Notes: a model not told the origin generated them from the sequence alone. Counted from the stretch's first letter, positions 43,210 to 52,491 are shown. The stretch: DNA of 64,000 nt from JAMPXD01 sp041481895 (GCA_041481895.1 JBGPCQ010000001.1:26872-90871); one strand, 5' to 3'. Made by a program: numbers and translations.

Positions 43210-44088
43210 ATGTTTTTGAAATACTTCGACAGACAGCATGACGAAAGGGAAGGGACTTTTCACAAGCTGATGCACGGTCTGACGGGATCTTTCTTTTATA
43301 GCGGCGATAGTGAATCCGGAATAAATCTGGCTGAAACGCGTGGCGTAGGCATAAGGATAGAAAAACTCAACAAGTCGTACGGCGACAACCATGTTCTTAA
43401 GGATCTGGATCTCGAGATCTTTGCCGGGGAGACATTTTCGATAATCGGTCCGTCCGGTACGGGGAAAAGCGTTCTGCTCAAGCATGTTATAAAGCTGGAA
43501 ACTCCCGACAGCGGCGAAATTTATATAGATGATGTCCCTGTTTTCAGAACCAAAGACAAGAATGTGGGCAAAGATTACCGATTCAGCATGGTTTTCCAGT
43601 CTTCTGCGCTGTTCAATTCTCTAACGGTGGGGGAGAATGTCGGGCTTTGGCTGCGAGAGAAACGGGTCTGCAGAGAACAGAGAGTCCGGGAAATCATCAG
43701 GGAAAAACTGGCGATGGTCGGTCTCGACGGGAAAGAGGGGCTTAACACCTCAGAGCTTTCGGGGGGGATGAAAAAACGGGTGGCGATCGCCAGGTCGCTT
43801 GCCATGAACCCGGACCTGATTCTCTATGACGAACCGACTGCCGAACTCGACCCGGTGAACACCGACGAACTCGCCAATACGATTCTGAAGCTGAAAGAGA
43901 CCACGAAAAACACAACGGTAATTGTCAGTCATGACCTCAATTTTGCACTCTATATCTCCGACCGGATCGCCATGATACATGAAGGCAGGATAGTGACAGT
44001 CGGCACACCGCATGAGATGAAGCTGAGTCAGAACCCTATCGTCCGGAACTTTATCCACACAACCACCAAGGGTATAAGGCTGGATTAA
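43210..44088 (+). CDS. MlaF/Ttg2A-like ABC transporter ATPase
   Basis: 292 residues. After about 45 variable N-terminal residues the ATPase core has Walker A IGPSGTGKS, the Q loop VFQSSALFNSLTVGENV, the signature LSGGMKKRVAIARSLAM and Walker B LILYDEPTAELDP, all typical of the ATPase of MCE/Mla lipid transporters. No MlaE permease or MCE protein is adjacent; the next gene is a multiheme cytochrome 27 nt downstream, then an outer-membrane barrel and a binding protein. The ATPase may be recruited to a different permease, or complete its own transporter from another locus. Confidence 0.9.
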   Translation: MFLKYFDRQHDEREGTFHKLMHGLTGSFFYSGDSESGINLAETRGVGIRIEKLNKSYGDNHVLKDLDLEIFAGETFSIIGPSGTGKSVLLKHVIKLETPDSGEIYIDDVPVFRTKDKNVGKDYRFSMVFQSSALFNSLTVGENVGLWLREKRVCREQRVREIIREKLAMVGLDGKEGLNTSELSGGMKKRVAIARSLAMNPDLILYDEPTAELDPVNTDELANTILKLKETTKNTTVIVSHDLNFALYISDRIAMIHEGRIVTVGTPHEMKLSQNPIVRNFIHTTTKGIRLD

Positions 44089-44115
44089 GACTGTCCCGGG
44101 GAGGAGGAAATCAAA

Positions 44116-45096
44116 TTGAGACGATTATTGCCGGTAATTTTGATAGCCCCCCTGTTCATCATCGCCTGTGCCGACCTGAAGCAGAGCAGGCCCATTCTCC
44201 CGGTACGCGAGTACGAAAGGATGATTGTCGGCAGGCTGGATGCGGAATATGTGGGAACGGACAACTGCGTTGCCAAGTGTCACAGGCATGAGAAGATCAC
44301 CGATGATTTCAAGCACAGTGTTCATGGTGAACAGATAAAACCCGATGACGGCCTTCCCCTGGTAAACTGCGAATCATGTCATGGTGCCGGAAGCCTCGCG
44401 ATTGCCAAGCTCGGCGATGATGTTGCGGTTAACGACGCAATCAAGGCCAAATGCGACACCAGCACGTTCCTCGATATTATGAATCTGCCTCCCCCGGCAC
44501 AATCCCTTATCTGTCTTAAATGTCATTCCGCCGCATCGACTCCCACCCTGACCCACTGGAACGCCAGCACTCATGCCCTCAATGACGTAAGCTGCTTCGA
44601 CTGCCACAAGCTCCACCAGGGGCCCCAGCAGACAGTCAAGAGAGAGCAGATGTCCGAACTCTGCTATGGCTGCCATCCCGAGGTAAAGATGGAGAACGAT
44701 CTTTTTTCGCATCACCCGTTGCGTGAGAAGAAGATGGCCTGTGTCGACTGCCACAACCCCCATGGTTCAACGCAGGACAAACTGCTGCTGGGCAGTTCTC
44801 CTAAAGAGATGTGTACCCGATGCCATATGGAAAAGCAGGGACCGTTCGCGTTCGAACATGGCGATGTCACCGAGAACTGCGCCAACTGCCATGCCGCCCA
44901 TGGGTCGGTCAACAGGCATCTGCTCAACGCAGCCATGCCTTTCCTCTGTCTCCAGTGCCATGGCGGGCATTCCTTGAGTACTGTTCCGGGAGCCAAAGGG
45001 CTCTTTCTCAACCGCTGCACTGACTGCCATGTTCAGATCCACGGGACAGATATCCCGTCTCCCGCCAAGGCGGGGACCGGAACTATGCGCCAGTAG
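44116..45096 (+). CDS. Ten-heme lipoprotein cytochrome (DmsE/MtrA type)
   Basis: 326 residues from a TTG at 44116 with GAGGAGG before it. The lipobox FIIAC puts the lipid on Cys18. Nine standard CXXCH motifs are visible (CESCH, CLKCH, CFDCH, CYGCH, CVDCH, CTRCH, CANCH, CLQCH, CTDCH) plus a first motif at residues 51-56 that reads CVAKCH, with three residues between the cysteines. Extra histidines are available as distal ligands. The layout matches the periplasmic decaheme that plugs an MtrB/PioB barrel, which is encoded 36 nt downstream. Probable role: carrying electrons through the outer membrane. Confidence 0.93.
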   Translation: MRRLLPVILIAPLFIIACADLKQSRPILPVREYERMIVGRLDAEYVGTDNCVAKCHRHEKITDDFKHSVHGEQIKPDDGLPLVNCESCHGAGSLAIAKLGDDVAVNDAIKAKCDTSTFLDIMNLPPPAQSLICLKCHSAASTPTLTHWNASTHALNDVSCFDCHKLHQGPQQTVKREQMSELCYGCHPEVKMENDLFSHHPLREKKMACVDCHNPHGSTQDKLLLGSSPKEMCTRCHMEKQGPFAFEHGDVTENCANCHAAHGSVNRHLLNAAMPFLCLQCHGGHSLSTVPGAKGLFLNRCTDCHVQIHGTDIPSPAKAGTGTMRQ

Positions 45097-45131
45097 TGCG
45101 GAACTTTAATCTCGCACAAAGGAGCTTGAAG

Positions 45132-47231
45132 GTGAACAGCTATTGCATGTTCATGTACAGAATAGGATTGGCGGTTCTTGTCGTTCTTTTTGCGGCCGGG
45201 GTCAGCCGGGGGGCCTTGCTGGACAATGCGGCAGAAGCTGACACCGATTCCGCTGCCGTGTCAGGCAAAGCCGAAGAAAAACCCGAATTTGAGGAACAGC
45301 AATCTGTTCCAGCCAGGATTGAGACCCATACCCTCGTTGACGCTTATTCCGGGTATCGCTTTTTCCATGTCAACCGTTACGGCGGCAATGCCGCGCCGTA
45401 CGAATACCTCCATTCAAATCCCGTTTATTACGGGTCGGTGAACTATCTTGCCCAGGACATACGCATGTCCCTTGAAGGCGGATATCTGAACGACAAGGAT
45501 TACCACGGCGATCTTACCTATGACTACAAGGGAATATACCGCTTCAAATTCTGGACCGAATCCCTGTTCCATAACCTGGGGCATGCTCAGCTCTTTGATT
45601 CCCCCTTTACCGTGAATGGGAATTCATACTCGCCCATCGATCTTAACCCGCGCGGACTTTACGGTGTAAGGGTTGAACAGGACGTTGCCCAGTTCCGCTA
45701 CAAGCCGGAACAGTTCCCCCTCCATCTGAATTTCGGCTACTGGCGCATGCTCAGGGAAGGGACGTCCCAGATGATCTTTGCCGACCATGGGTTCGAGGGG
45801 ACGGCAAATACATTCTTTTCAAAAACCAGGGTGATCGACCGGCAAACACACGAAGGGCAATTCGGGTTTGATGCCCATCTCGGATATATTGACCTCATCT
45901 ATGATTTCAGGGTCCGGGAGTTCAAGGACCATACCGGTGTGCCGCGCGATAGTTTCAGCGACCGTCTGGACCCCACGGAATCAATGCCGCGCTCCGGGGG
46001 CATTCTCGACCACAGCGACACGCCTGACAGTCGCTTCTATTCACATAAGGTAGGGCTCCACACATCCATGTCCGGCGGACTCGTCGGCGCCGTATCCTAT
46101 ACCTTCGGCAAGAGGGAAAATCTGGCCAGCCTCAACGATATCAGGGGCGTCGACCAGACCAATACTATCACCCACAACGTAGCCGGAGACCTCAGTTACA
46201 CCCCCTGCGGTTCCTTCTCCTGCGCTGTCAAGTACCGGCGTTTCGAGATCGAACGGAATTCTCCCGCAACGGTTCTCTATACTCCTGCAGTCTCCCCCCA
46301 GGTCGGCGTAAGGCCGGCCATAAACACGCAAAAGGATACGATAACCGCCTCGTTTGTCTACAGACCTGTCACGCTTCTTACTCTAAAAGGTGAATACAAA
46401 GGTGAATTTCTTTCACGCGACAATATTGACCCCTGGGTAGTGCCAGGCAGAATAGCAACTCTCAGCTATCCGGAACATTCCGATATCCATACGGGGAGCC
46501 TGACCCTGCTCAGCAGGCCGTTCAAGGGGCTGCGGGCCATGGCGCAGTACCTGTACAGTACCGCTGACCATCCTGCGTTTGCCAATGCCTACGAGGAAAA
46601 GCATGAGGGTTTGTTCCAGTTGACCTATACCGCGACCAGCAGGTGGGGGGTTACCGCCAACACCCGAATATCGCGGGAGAACAGCGATCATGTGAAAGTC
46701 ACCACCCTTGACTTCGTCAACCCATCGGTTACCTTCCAGATGCCGAAAAACAAGAAGCTGTCCAACGCAACCTTGAGCACATGGTTCGTACCCCTGAAAA
46801 ATCTTACTGTTACGGGAAGCTGCGGCCTGCTCCGAAGCAGCAGTGACGAGGCCGTGCTGTTTGCCAGCTTCCTTCCCGGGAGCAATGTCCTGACCAACTA
46901 TACCCAGCAAACGCAATTTTTTGCCGTGAATTCCATGTATCATGTCGACGAGAAAATCGATCTGTCGCTCGGCCTGCAACAGGTGCGCTCGAAAGCCGAA
47001 TTCGATCCCCAGTTCGTCTCGTTTGGGCCAACAGCAAACACCGCCGGCATTAAACAGGTATCACAGCTTAAAACAGTGGAAAGCTCTCTTTCAACCAGAG
47101 CCGACTACCGTTTCACCAGGAATTTTTCCTGTGCGCTTGAGTATAGTTTCAAAGATTACGACGAGAAGATATCGTCTCTATTTAACGGAAGCGTGAATAC
47201 CGTCATGCTCTACCTTGCGGGTAAATGGTAA
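45132..47231 (+). CDS. MtrB/PioB-family outer-membrane barrel
   Basis: 699 residues from a GTG at 45132 with AGGAG 7 nt before it; a GTG at 45096 overlaps the cytochrome stop and has no ribosome site. A signal peptide ends near VSRGA. The rest alternates in the way of a long beta-barrel, about 26 strands if typical, with many aromatic residues (YSGYRFFHVNRYGG, YEYLHSNPVYYGSVNYLAQD) and an aromatic C-terminal end LYLAGKW. Together with the decaheme lipoprotein it forms a likely porin-cytochrome conduit. No extracellular multiheme cytochrome is encoded beside it. Confidence 0.88.
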   Translation: MNSYCMFMYRIGLAVLVVLFAAGVSRGALLDNAAEADTDSAAVSGKAEEKPEFEEQQSVPARIETHTLVDAYSGYRFFHVNRYGGNAAPYEYLHSNPVYYGSVNYLAQDIRMSLEGGYLNDKDYHGDLTYDYKGIYRFKFWTESLFHNLGHAQLFDSPFTVNGNSYSPIDLNPRGLYGVRVEQDVAQFRYKPEQFPLHLNFGYWRMLREGTSQMIFADHGFEGTANTFFSKTRVIDRQTHEGQFGFDAHLGYIDLIYDFRVREFKDHTGVPRDSFSDRLDPTESMPRSGGILDHSDTPDSRFYSHKVGLHTSMSGGLVGAVSYTFGKRENLASLNDIRGVDQTNTITHNVAGDLSYTPCGSFSCAVKYRRFEIERNSPATVLYTPAVSPQVGVRPAINTQKDTITASFVYRPVTLLTLKGEYKGEFLSRDNIDPWVVPGRIATLSYPEHSDIHTGSLTLLSRPFKGLRAMAQYLYSTADHPAFANAYEEKHEGLFQLTYTATSRWGVTANTRISRENSDHVKVTTLDFVNPSVTFQMPKNKKLSNATLSTWFVPLKNLTVTGSCGLLRSSSDEAVLFASFLPGSNVLTNYTQQTQFFAVNSMYHVDEKIDLSLGLQQVRSKAEFDPQFVSFGPTANTAGIKQVSQLKTVESSLSTRADYRFTRNFSCALEYSFKDYDEKISSLFNGSVNTVMLYLAGKW

Positions 47232-47256
47232 TAAAAGAGGGGTTTGGAACGGATTG

Positions 47257-48216
47257 ATGCTAGAGGGATGTCTCAGAACATGTATTCTTGTCTTCCTTGC
47301 GCTGGCCAGCGTTGCGCCCTCGTTTGCCGTAGAAAAACTGGTCGCCGCGGTCCTGACATCCGATCTGCCCCGCTACAGGGAGGCTCATCGCGCCTTCGTC
47401 AAAACCCTTGCCCAGAAAGGATTCGACCAGAGCAGTACGGAAATAATTCTCCAGACACCAAACCCCGACCCCATTTCCTGGGCAAATGCTATCAGAAAAT
47501 TCGAGGCAATCGGCGCAGATATAATCATAACCTATGGTGCACCGGCAACACTCGTCGCAAAACGTGAAGTTCATGCTACCCCGGTAGTTTTTGTCGATGT
47601 CTACGGTCCCTTGGAAACAGGGGTAACGAAAATATCGGCCATGACGGGGAGCAATCTCTGCGGGGTAAGTTCAAAAGTACCCATGACCACATTAATCAAA
47701 ACCGCCCAGGAATTCAAACATATCAACAGCATGGGAGTCATTTACAATTCCAGGGAAGCCGGCTCAATGGTACAGCTCCAGGAAGTCAGGCGCATAGGGG
47801 GTCAACAGAATTTCTCGGTCATCGATGCCAATATTACTTCCTCTGCCGGTCTGAATTCCGCCCTCAATTCCATGCTTCCCCGGATAGATATTCTCTATGT
47901 TTCCGAGTCTTCAGCCGGTTCGCTCTTGTTCGACAAGATAATAGCCAGAGCTAACGCTGCCAGGGTGCCGGTGCTGTCACAGATGCCCGATTCGGCGGAA
48001 AAGGGGGCGATAGTCTCACTTGAAGTGAGTCCCGCCGAGCAGGGGCAACTGGCGGCAGAATATGCCGCAAAGGTTCTCAAAGGCGTGAAACCCGGCCAAC
48101 TCCCTATCATAACGCCCAAGAAAATTGATCTGATCATCAATCTGCGCTCCGTAAAGGCGCTCGGTCTCCATGTCCCTTTCGAGGGTCTGACTGCGGCAAC
48201 AAAAATTCTTAAATAA
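47257..48216 (+). CDS. ABC-type substrate-binding protein (DUF534/TrpX family)
   Basis: 319 residues from the ATG at 47257. A signal peptide ends near SVAPSFAVEK. The fold follows ABC-transporter binding proteins of the type annotated TrpX or DUF534: AIGADIIITYGAPATLVAK, TPVVFVDVYGPLE, GVIYNSREAGSMVQLQEV, DILYVSESSAGS and a C-terminal IIN-x-RSVKALG. No permease is next to it. Its place after the barrel gene (25 nt) suggests it serves the same operon, with the MlaF-like ATPase possibly as its motor. The ligand is unknown. Confidence 0.85.
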   Translation: MLEGCLRTCILVFLALASVAPSFAVEKLVAAVLTSDLPRYREAHRAFVKTLAQKGFDQSSTEIILQTPNPDPISWANAIRKFEAIGADIIITYGAPATLVAKREVHATPVVFVDVYGPLETGVTKISAMTGSNLCGVSSKVPMTTLIKTAQEFKHINSMGVIYNSREAGSMVQLQEVRRIGGQQNFSVIDANITSSAGLNSALNSMLPRIDILYVSESSAGSLLFDKIIARANAARVPVLSQMPDSAEKGAIVSLEVSPAEQGQLAAEYAAKVLKGVKPGQLPIITPKKIDLIINLRSVKALGLHVPFEGLTAATKILK

Positions 48217-48272
48217 TATCCGGTTCTCTCCAGGAAAATTTGAATAAATGCTTTTGTCGGTATGAGGTCGTA

Positions 48273-48656
48273 ATGGGCAGAATTCTAATAATTGATGATG
48301 ATGAAGCCTTTGCCAGCGTTCTGGCCGCATCTATACGGAAGTCGTATCCACTGTTGCAGGTCGAAATATGTTCGGATCCTCTTAAATCCCTGAAAATCAT
48401 TCAAGAGAGAGCGCTCGATCTTCTGCTCGTAGACATGGAGATGCCGACCATCGATGGTGCGAAAATTTTCAGGTATGCAACTGACGCCGGGTTCGACAAG
48501 AACCGTATCGTCATACTCTCCGGGCGGGATGCAGATTATCTCCACGCACATTTTCCTCTTGGAACCTGTCTTGCAGTTCTGAATAAATACGAAGCTAAAC
48601 AGAAGCTTGTGCTGGAGATGATATTCAAGTCTCTGCAGAAAAAGGCTGCCGGTTGA
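48273..48656 (+). CDS. Single-domain response regulator
   Basis: 127 residues from ATG 48273 (GAGG before it). Only a receiver domain: ILIIDDDEAFASVLAAS, LLVDMEMPTIDGAKIF and VILSGRDADYL with a conserved Ser, and a Lys in LNKYEAK. There is no output domain, so it acts by protein contact, as a phosphate relay, or as a link to a hybrid kinase. It lies in the same direction 56 nt after the binding protein. Confidence 0.9.
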   Translation: MGRILIIDDDEAFASVLAASIRKSYPLLQVEICSDPLKSLKIIQERALDLLLVDMEMPTIDGAKIFRYATDAGFDKNRIVILSGRDADYLHAHFPLGTCLAVLNKYEAKQKLVLEMIFKSLQKKAAG

Positions 48657-48685
48657 CTGGCAGGGGGGGAAGAGGGGAAGCGGTA

Positions 48686-49078
48686 ATGGTCGGCAAAAAG
48701 ATGGTGATGACTTTTTATGCACAAAACCACGTGAGAACGGACTGGCGGTTCGATCTATCCAGTTCTCTGTTTGAGCTTTTTTTTATCGAACTGGCGGATG
48801 ATCTTGCCAGGTTCGGCATCGAGATCACAAAAGTGATCGACAAGGAAATAGTCATCGATGTCAACAGCTATGCGGACGTGCTCAATTCTGTGCGCATATC
48901 GTCTCCTGCCGATGGCTTTTCCAGCATATGCGTCGGCCATATAATCGGGAAAAGTCCCCACCTGGACCTGCTGGAAGATGTCAAGAGAGCGGCAAACAGG
49001 ATGGCTTTCGCACCGGAAACCATAGCTCCCGAAAGTCATAACCGTCTGGTCTGTCATAACTGCGGCTGCGGCTGCTGA
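48686..49078 (+). CDS. Small protein ending in a CHNCGCGC motif
   Basis: 130 residues from ATG 48686, preceded by a G-rich ribosome site. The body has no signal peptide and is alpha/beta-like (FELFFIELADDLARFGIEI, IVIDVNSYADVLNSVRIS). The last eight residues are CHNCGCGC, four cysteines in a row of alternating spacing, a likely metal or iron-sulphur site. No family recognised. It closes the row that starts with the MlaF-like gene and is convergent with a phosphoesterase gene. Confidence 0.65.
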   Translation: MVGKKMVMTFYAQNHVRTDWRFDLSSSLFELFFIELADDLARFGIEITKVIDKEIVIDVNSYADVLNSVRISSPADGFSSICVGHIIGKSPHLDLLEDVKRAANRMAFAPETIAPESHNRLVCHNCGCGC

Positions 49079-49130
49079 CAACGGCGAAGGGTGGGAAACG
49101 GGAACGACCGTCGTCTGGAGGTAAGGGAGG

Positions 49131-49604
49131 TCACGCGGAGATGGGGCATATCCTGGCTGAGGCTCTATCGGCGTCAATTGAAATGATGGCATAACTCGTG
49201 ATCGGCCACTTATAGCGGAGGCAACCAGGATTGACAAAAAGCATTCCATCCAATTCCCCTGCGAAACTCGCATGGGTGTGCCCGTACAAGACAATATCGG
49301 CATTCTCGTCGCAGGCTTTTTTATGAAGACGTGCCAGTCCTGCCTTGACATTATAGTTGTCCCCGTGCGTGACAAGGAACAGTTTGCCGGCCAGAACTGT
49401 CAGAATTTCTCTTGGTTCCGGTGCTGAGAGATCGCAATTACCAGGTACCTTGATAATGCGATGGCCGGTAATTTCTTCGATGATGCGTGCGTCGTCTATT
49501 CCGTCGCCCAGATGGATTATCTGGTCAATCTGTCCGGCCATTTCCAATGCCTTGATCGCCAGCGGATAATTCCCATGGGTGTCAGACAGAATCAGCAGTT
49601 TCAT
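49131..49604 (-). CDS. YfcE/MJ0936-family metallophosphoesterase
   Basis: 157 residues. It has the full set of metal motifs: LLILSDTHGN, IIHLGDGIDD, VPGNCDLS, LVTHGDNYN and VLYGHTHAS. The family has phosphodiesterase activity on small substrates; the natural substrate is usually unknown. It is in a convergent pair with the CGCGC protein, about 50 nt between the stops. Confidence 0.92.
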   Translation of the reverse strand: MKLLILSDTHGNYPLAIKALEMAGQIDQIIHLGDGIDDARIIEEITGHRIIKVPGNCDLSAPEPREILTVLAGKLFLVTHGDNYNVKAGLARLHKKACDENADIVLYGHTHASFAGELDGMLFVNPGCLRYKWPITSYAIISIDADRASARICPISA

Positions 49605-49753
49605 ACGTACACGATAGCAGATTGCCAGTTTCAGTCAAGCCGGTTATCGATCTGATCCTGTTTCCGATCCCCGGCAGCTGCCGGATAGAGAACGACTAGT
49701 GTTGACCTGATATGGCTGGCTGCCTTGATTGAGATACCCCTGCAGGAGCATAT

Positions 49754-50647
49754 ATGAAAAGTAAATGGTTGCTTATAGGGGTGGCGGGATCGTTTCTGTT
49801 CCTTGTCCTTCTGGTCGTCTCTTTCATCATTGCTGCGAGCGTTCTGGGGGAGGGGAAACATTTTACCGTCGTCAGCGGTGTCGGCCTGGTCGAAGTCAAG
49901 GGTCTTATTATTGATTCGCAGGAGATTGTCAAGCAGTTGAACGACTTACGCAAAGACGACAAGGTCAAGGCGGTTGTACTCAGGATCGATTCGCCGGGAG
50001 GTGTTGTCGGCCCCTCCCAGGAGATCCATGCCGAGGTGAAAAAGCTTGCAGCCCGGAAAAAGGTCGTGGTTTCCATGGGAAGCATTGCGGCCTCGGGGGG
50101 GTACTACATCGCTTGTGGCGCGAGTAAAATACTGGCTAATCCCGGCACTATCACCGGGAGCATCGGCGTTCTGATGAAATTCTCCAACCTGGAAGGGCTT
50201 CTGGGTAAGATCGGCATGAAGGCCTTCACACTGAAAACGGGTAAATTCAAGGACGTCGGTTCGCCGGCGCGTCCCATGACTGACCAGGAAAAAGTCATGC
50301 TGCAGGGGGTCATCGACAATACCCACTCTCAGTTTGTCAGGGCCGTTGCCGAGGGGAGAAAGCTGCCGGAAGCGGATGTCAGGAGCATCGCCGACGGCCG
50401 GATATTCACCGGCGAGCAGGCCCTGGCCCTGAAGCTGGTTGACCGGCTCGGAACGCTTCAGGATGCCATTGCAGAGGCGGGCAAGCTGGCAGGGATAGAA
50501 GGGGAACCGCAGTTGATCCGTCCTCCGAAGAAAAGGAGGCTTCTTATGGACATGCTTGTGGAAGAGACAGCCGCCCGGATAGGAAGCGCTGTCCGGCAGG
50601 AAAACGAGTTCAGCGTCAATTACGAGCTGGGTGGGATGCTCAAGTAG
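49754..50647 (+). CDS. sppA: Signal peptide peptidase SppA
   Basis: 297 residues. An N-terminal membrane helix (LLIGVAGSFLFLVLLVVSFIIAA) anchors a periplasmic serine protease. The Ser nucleophile is in VSMGSIAASGGYYIA, and the Lys base in LKTGKFKDVGSPARPM. This is the short single-domain form, which oligomerises. It degrades cleaved signal peptides in the membrane. Ribosome site GGAG before the ATG. Confidence 0.94.
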   Translation: MKSKWLLIGVAGSFLFLVLLVVSFIIAASVLGEGKHFTVVSGVGLVEVKGLIIDSQEIVKQLNDLRKDDKVKAVVLRIDSPGGVVGPSQEIHAEVKKLAARKKVVVSMGSIAASGGYYIACGASKILANPGTITGSIGVLMKFSNLEGLLGKIGMKAFTLKTGKFKDVGSPARPMTDQEKVMLQGVIDNTHSQFVRAVAEGRKLPEADVRSIADGRIFTGEQALALKLVDRLGTLQDAIAEAGKLAGIEGEPQLIRPPKKRRLLMDMLVEETAARIGSAVRQENEFSVNYELGGMLK

Positions 50648-50718
50648 GGATGAGGGGGTGAGTGAGGGTTGGTTCCTGCTGAAGGCGGTTATCCGGAACT
50701 CTCCGGTAAATCCTCCAG

Positions 50719-51279
50719 TTACCAGGTCCTGAAGGCCCCCGAATCGAGATGGACGAAGCCTGCGTCGGGATAATAGCCGACCCCGCCGTATTTGAGGTTC
50801 AAGGCGGTGCGCCGCAACTGGTCAAGTCCCACCCCGGGGATGCTGATGTCGATGGCCTTTCCCTTCAGATGGAGGCTGTGCCTGGCGACATGATGCCCTT
50901 CCCGGCGCAGCAGGCCGTTGTACTGGGGTGACCGGTATCCCGAAATAATGTGGAATTCGTTGCCGCCCCCCAGTTTTTTGTCCACCAGGTTGAGATGTTC
51001 GATGACCCTGATGTCCATGTCGGCCATTTCTCCCGTAAAATGGCAACGGAGGATCCAGTTGAGGGACTTGATGGCGTCGGGGCTGTAAGTGCCGGACGGG
51101 TCGCGGTAATCGACGGTAAGCCGTTCCTTTGAATGGGTGTTATAGAGGGAGAGTTTCCCCTCGGGCAACCGCAGATCGATGGCTGTCTTCGAAAATGCCG
51201 GATTTTCCACCGCAAGGAGGAAGGCACCTGCCAGGGAAGCCTTGAGAAACAGTCTCCTGCTCCATGATGAATCGAACAA
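50719..51279 (-). CDS. Tat-exported M15/DUF882-type peptidase
   Basis: 186 residues. SRRLFLKASLAGAF is a twin-arginine signal. The mature part has the M15-like zinc motif HSLHLKGKAIDI (H-x3-G-x-A-x-D) and HLDSGAFRTW near the end, with GNEFHIISGYRSPQYN, all typical of the YcbK/DUF882 peptidases that trim peptidoglycan cross-links. Probably periplasmic. Convergent with sppA. Confidence 0.9.
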   Translation of the reverse strand: MFDSSWSRRLFLKASLAGAFLLAVENPAFSKTAIDLRLPEGKLSLYNTHSKERLTVDYRDPSGTYSPDAIKSLNWILRCHFTGEMADMDIRVIEHLNLVDKKLGGGNEFHIISGYRSPQYNGLLRREGHHVARHSLHLKGKAIDISIPGVGLDQLRRTALNLKYGGVGYYPDAGFVHLDSGAFRTW

Positions 51280-51713
51280 TACGTATCTCCTTTTCCTCGT
51301 TTTTTGCGGAAACGAAAGACATCTCTTTCCTTTATATCAAAATATCACTGAAAATGTCAACCCCGCCGGGAAGGGCGTATTCCGGGCCTCCGGGATGTTG
51401 AACGGCAGCGGGGGCTCGGGGGGAAGGGGATAGTGAGAAGAGAGAGAAGCAAGTTTTTCGGGATACGGGATGTGCTCTCCTAACGTAAAATGTGTATTTT
51501 CGGTTAAAGAGCAGGCATCCTACACCCAGTGCGTGACGGGCAGGACGGTGCAAGAGTCGAAAAGCCCGCTCGATTTCTGAATCGCCACACTGTTCCCGCC
51601 ACCCGGCGGCGGCGGACCGGAAGGATGAACCGTCATCCTCAAAAAAATGACCCCCGTATCCGGAAGGCCATTCGTGTTTCGTTGATCGGCGGTTCGATGC
51701 CCTGACAGGAGGT
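51280..51713. other. Intergenic region without a supported gene
   Basis: About 430 nt between the peptidase gene and the end of the glutamate synthase operon, both on the minus strand. It includes G-rich stretches (51408-51440) and several open frames with no ribosome site or coding features. It should carry the promoter for the peptidase. Confidence 0.4.
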
Positions 51714-52460
51714 TCACCGCGGCATAGTGCAGTACATGTCGCCGTAGGGCCGCGTACTCTTCGGGAGGATTTTGACGAACTTCTCCTTCAGAACCTCTTT
51801 CACGTCAAGCTTGAAATCGCGGCAGAAATCCTTCAGGAGTTCATTAAGTTCTTCGCTGTCTTCCTTCGTCAATGCGAACACCCCGACCTCGCGCGCAAGT
51901 TTTTTCTCATCGACCGGACCGCGGACATAGATTACGCCGCCATGCATTCCCGTGCCGAACCGGAAGCCGTGCTTGGGGTTGCCGGGATTGTCGGTGAACA
52001 TGCCGAGAAGCACAAGCACACCACCGGCCATGTACTCCCCGAAAAAATCCCCGGCATTTCCCCCGGCAATCAGCACCGGCCTGTTCGCGTCGTACGACTT
52101 CATATGGATGCCGACCCGGTAGCCGACATCCTTGAGGATATGGACCTTGCCCCCCCGCATACCGTAGCCGAGAACGTCTCCGGCATGGCCATGGACGATC
52201 ACCTTGCCGGCATTCATGGTGTTACCGATATTGTCCTGGCCGTTATCCTTGACCACGATGGTGGCGCCGTTCAGGAACGCGCCCAGATCGTTGCCCGGCA
52301 CTCCATTGATGGTTATGGTGACCGGCCGGTTGATGCCGTCGCCAATGTAATACTGGCCGTTGACATTGACAAGCTCTATTTTTTTGGCACCGGAAGCCAC
52401 GGCCTCCCTGATCATCAGGTTCAGATCCCGGTAGTATATGCCTTTAGCATCGATTATCAT
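51714..52460 (-). CDS. Glutamate synthase GXGXG-domain subunit
   Basis: 248 residues. The protein is almost wholly the GXGXG right-handed helix found at the C-terminus of large glutamate synthases (NVNGQYYIGDGI, GDVLGYGMRGGKVHILKDVG, MAGGVLVLLGMF, GTGMHGGVIYVRG). In split systems it is a separate subunit that helps assembly of the FMN and amidotransferase parts. It is the last gene of the operon; the 95-nt gap before it carries a double-hairpin repeat. Confidence 0.92.
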   Translation of the reverse strand: MIIDAKGIYYRDLNLMIREAVASGAKKIELVNVNGQYYIGDGINRPVTITINGVPGNDLGAFLNGATIVVKDNGQDNIGNTMNAGKVIVHGHAGDVLGYGMRGGKVHILKDVGYRVGIHMKSYDANRPVLIAGGNAGDFFGEYMAGGVLVLLGMFTDNPGNPKHGFRFGTGMHGGVIYVRGPVDEKKLAREVGVFALTKEDSEELNELLKDFCRDFKLDVKEVLKEKFVKILPKSTRPYGDMYCTMPR

Positions 52461-52491
52461 GGCAGTTACCTCTATAATTCAGAAAAATACT

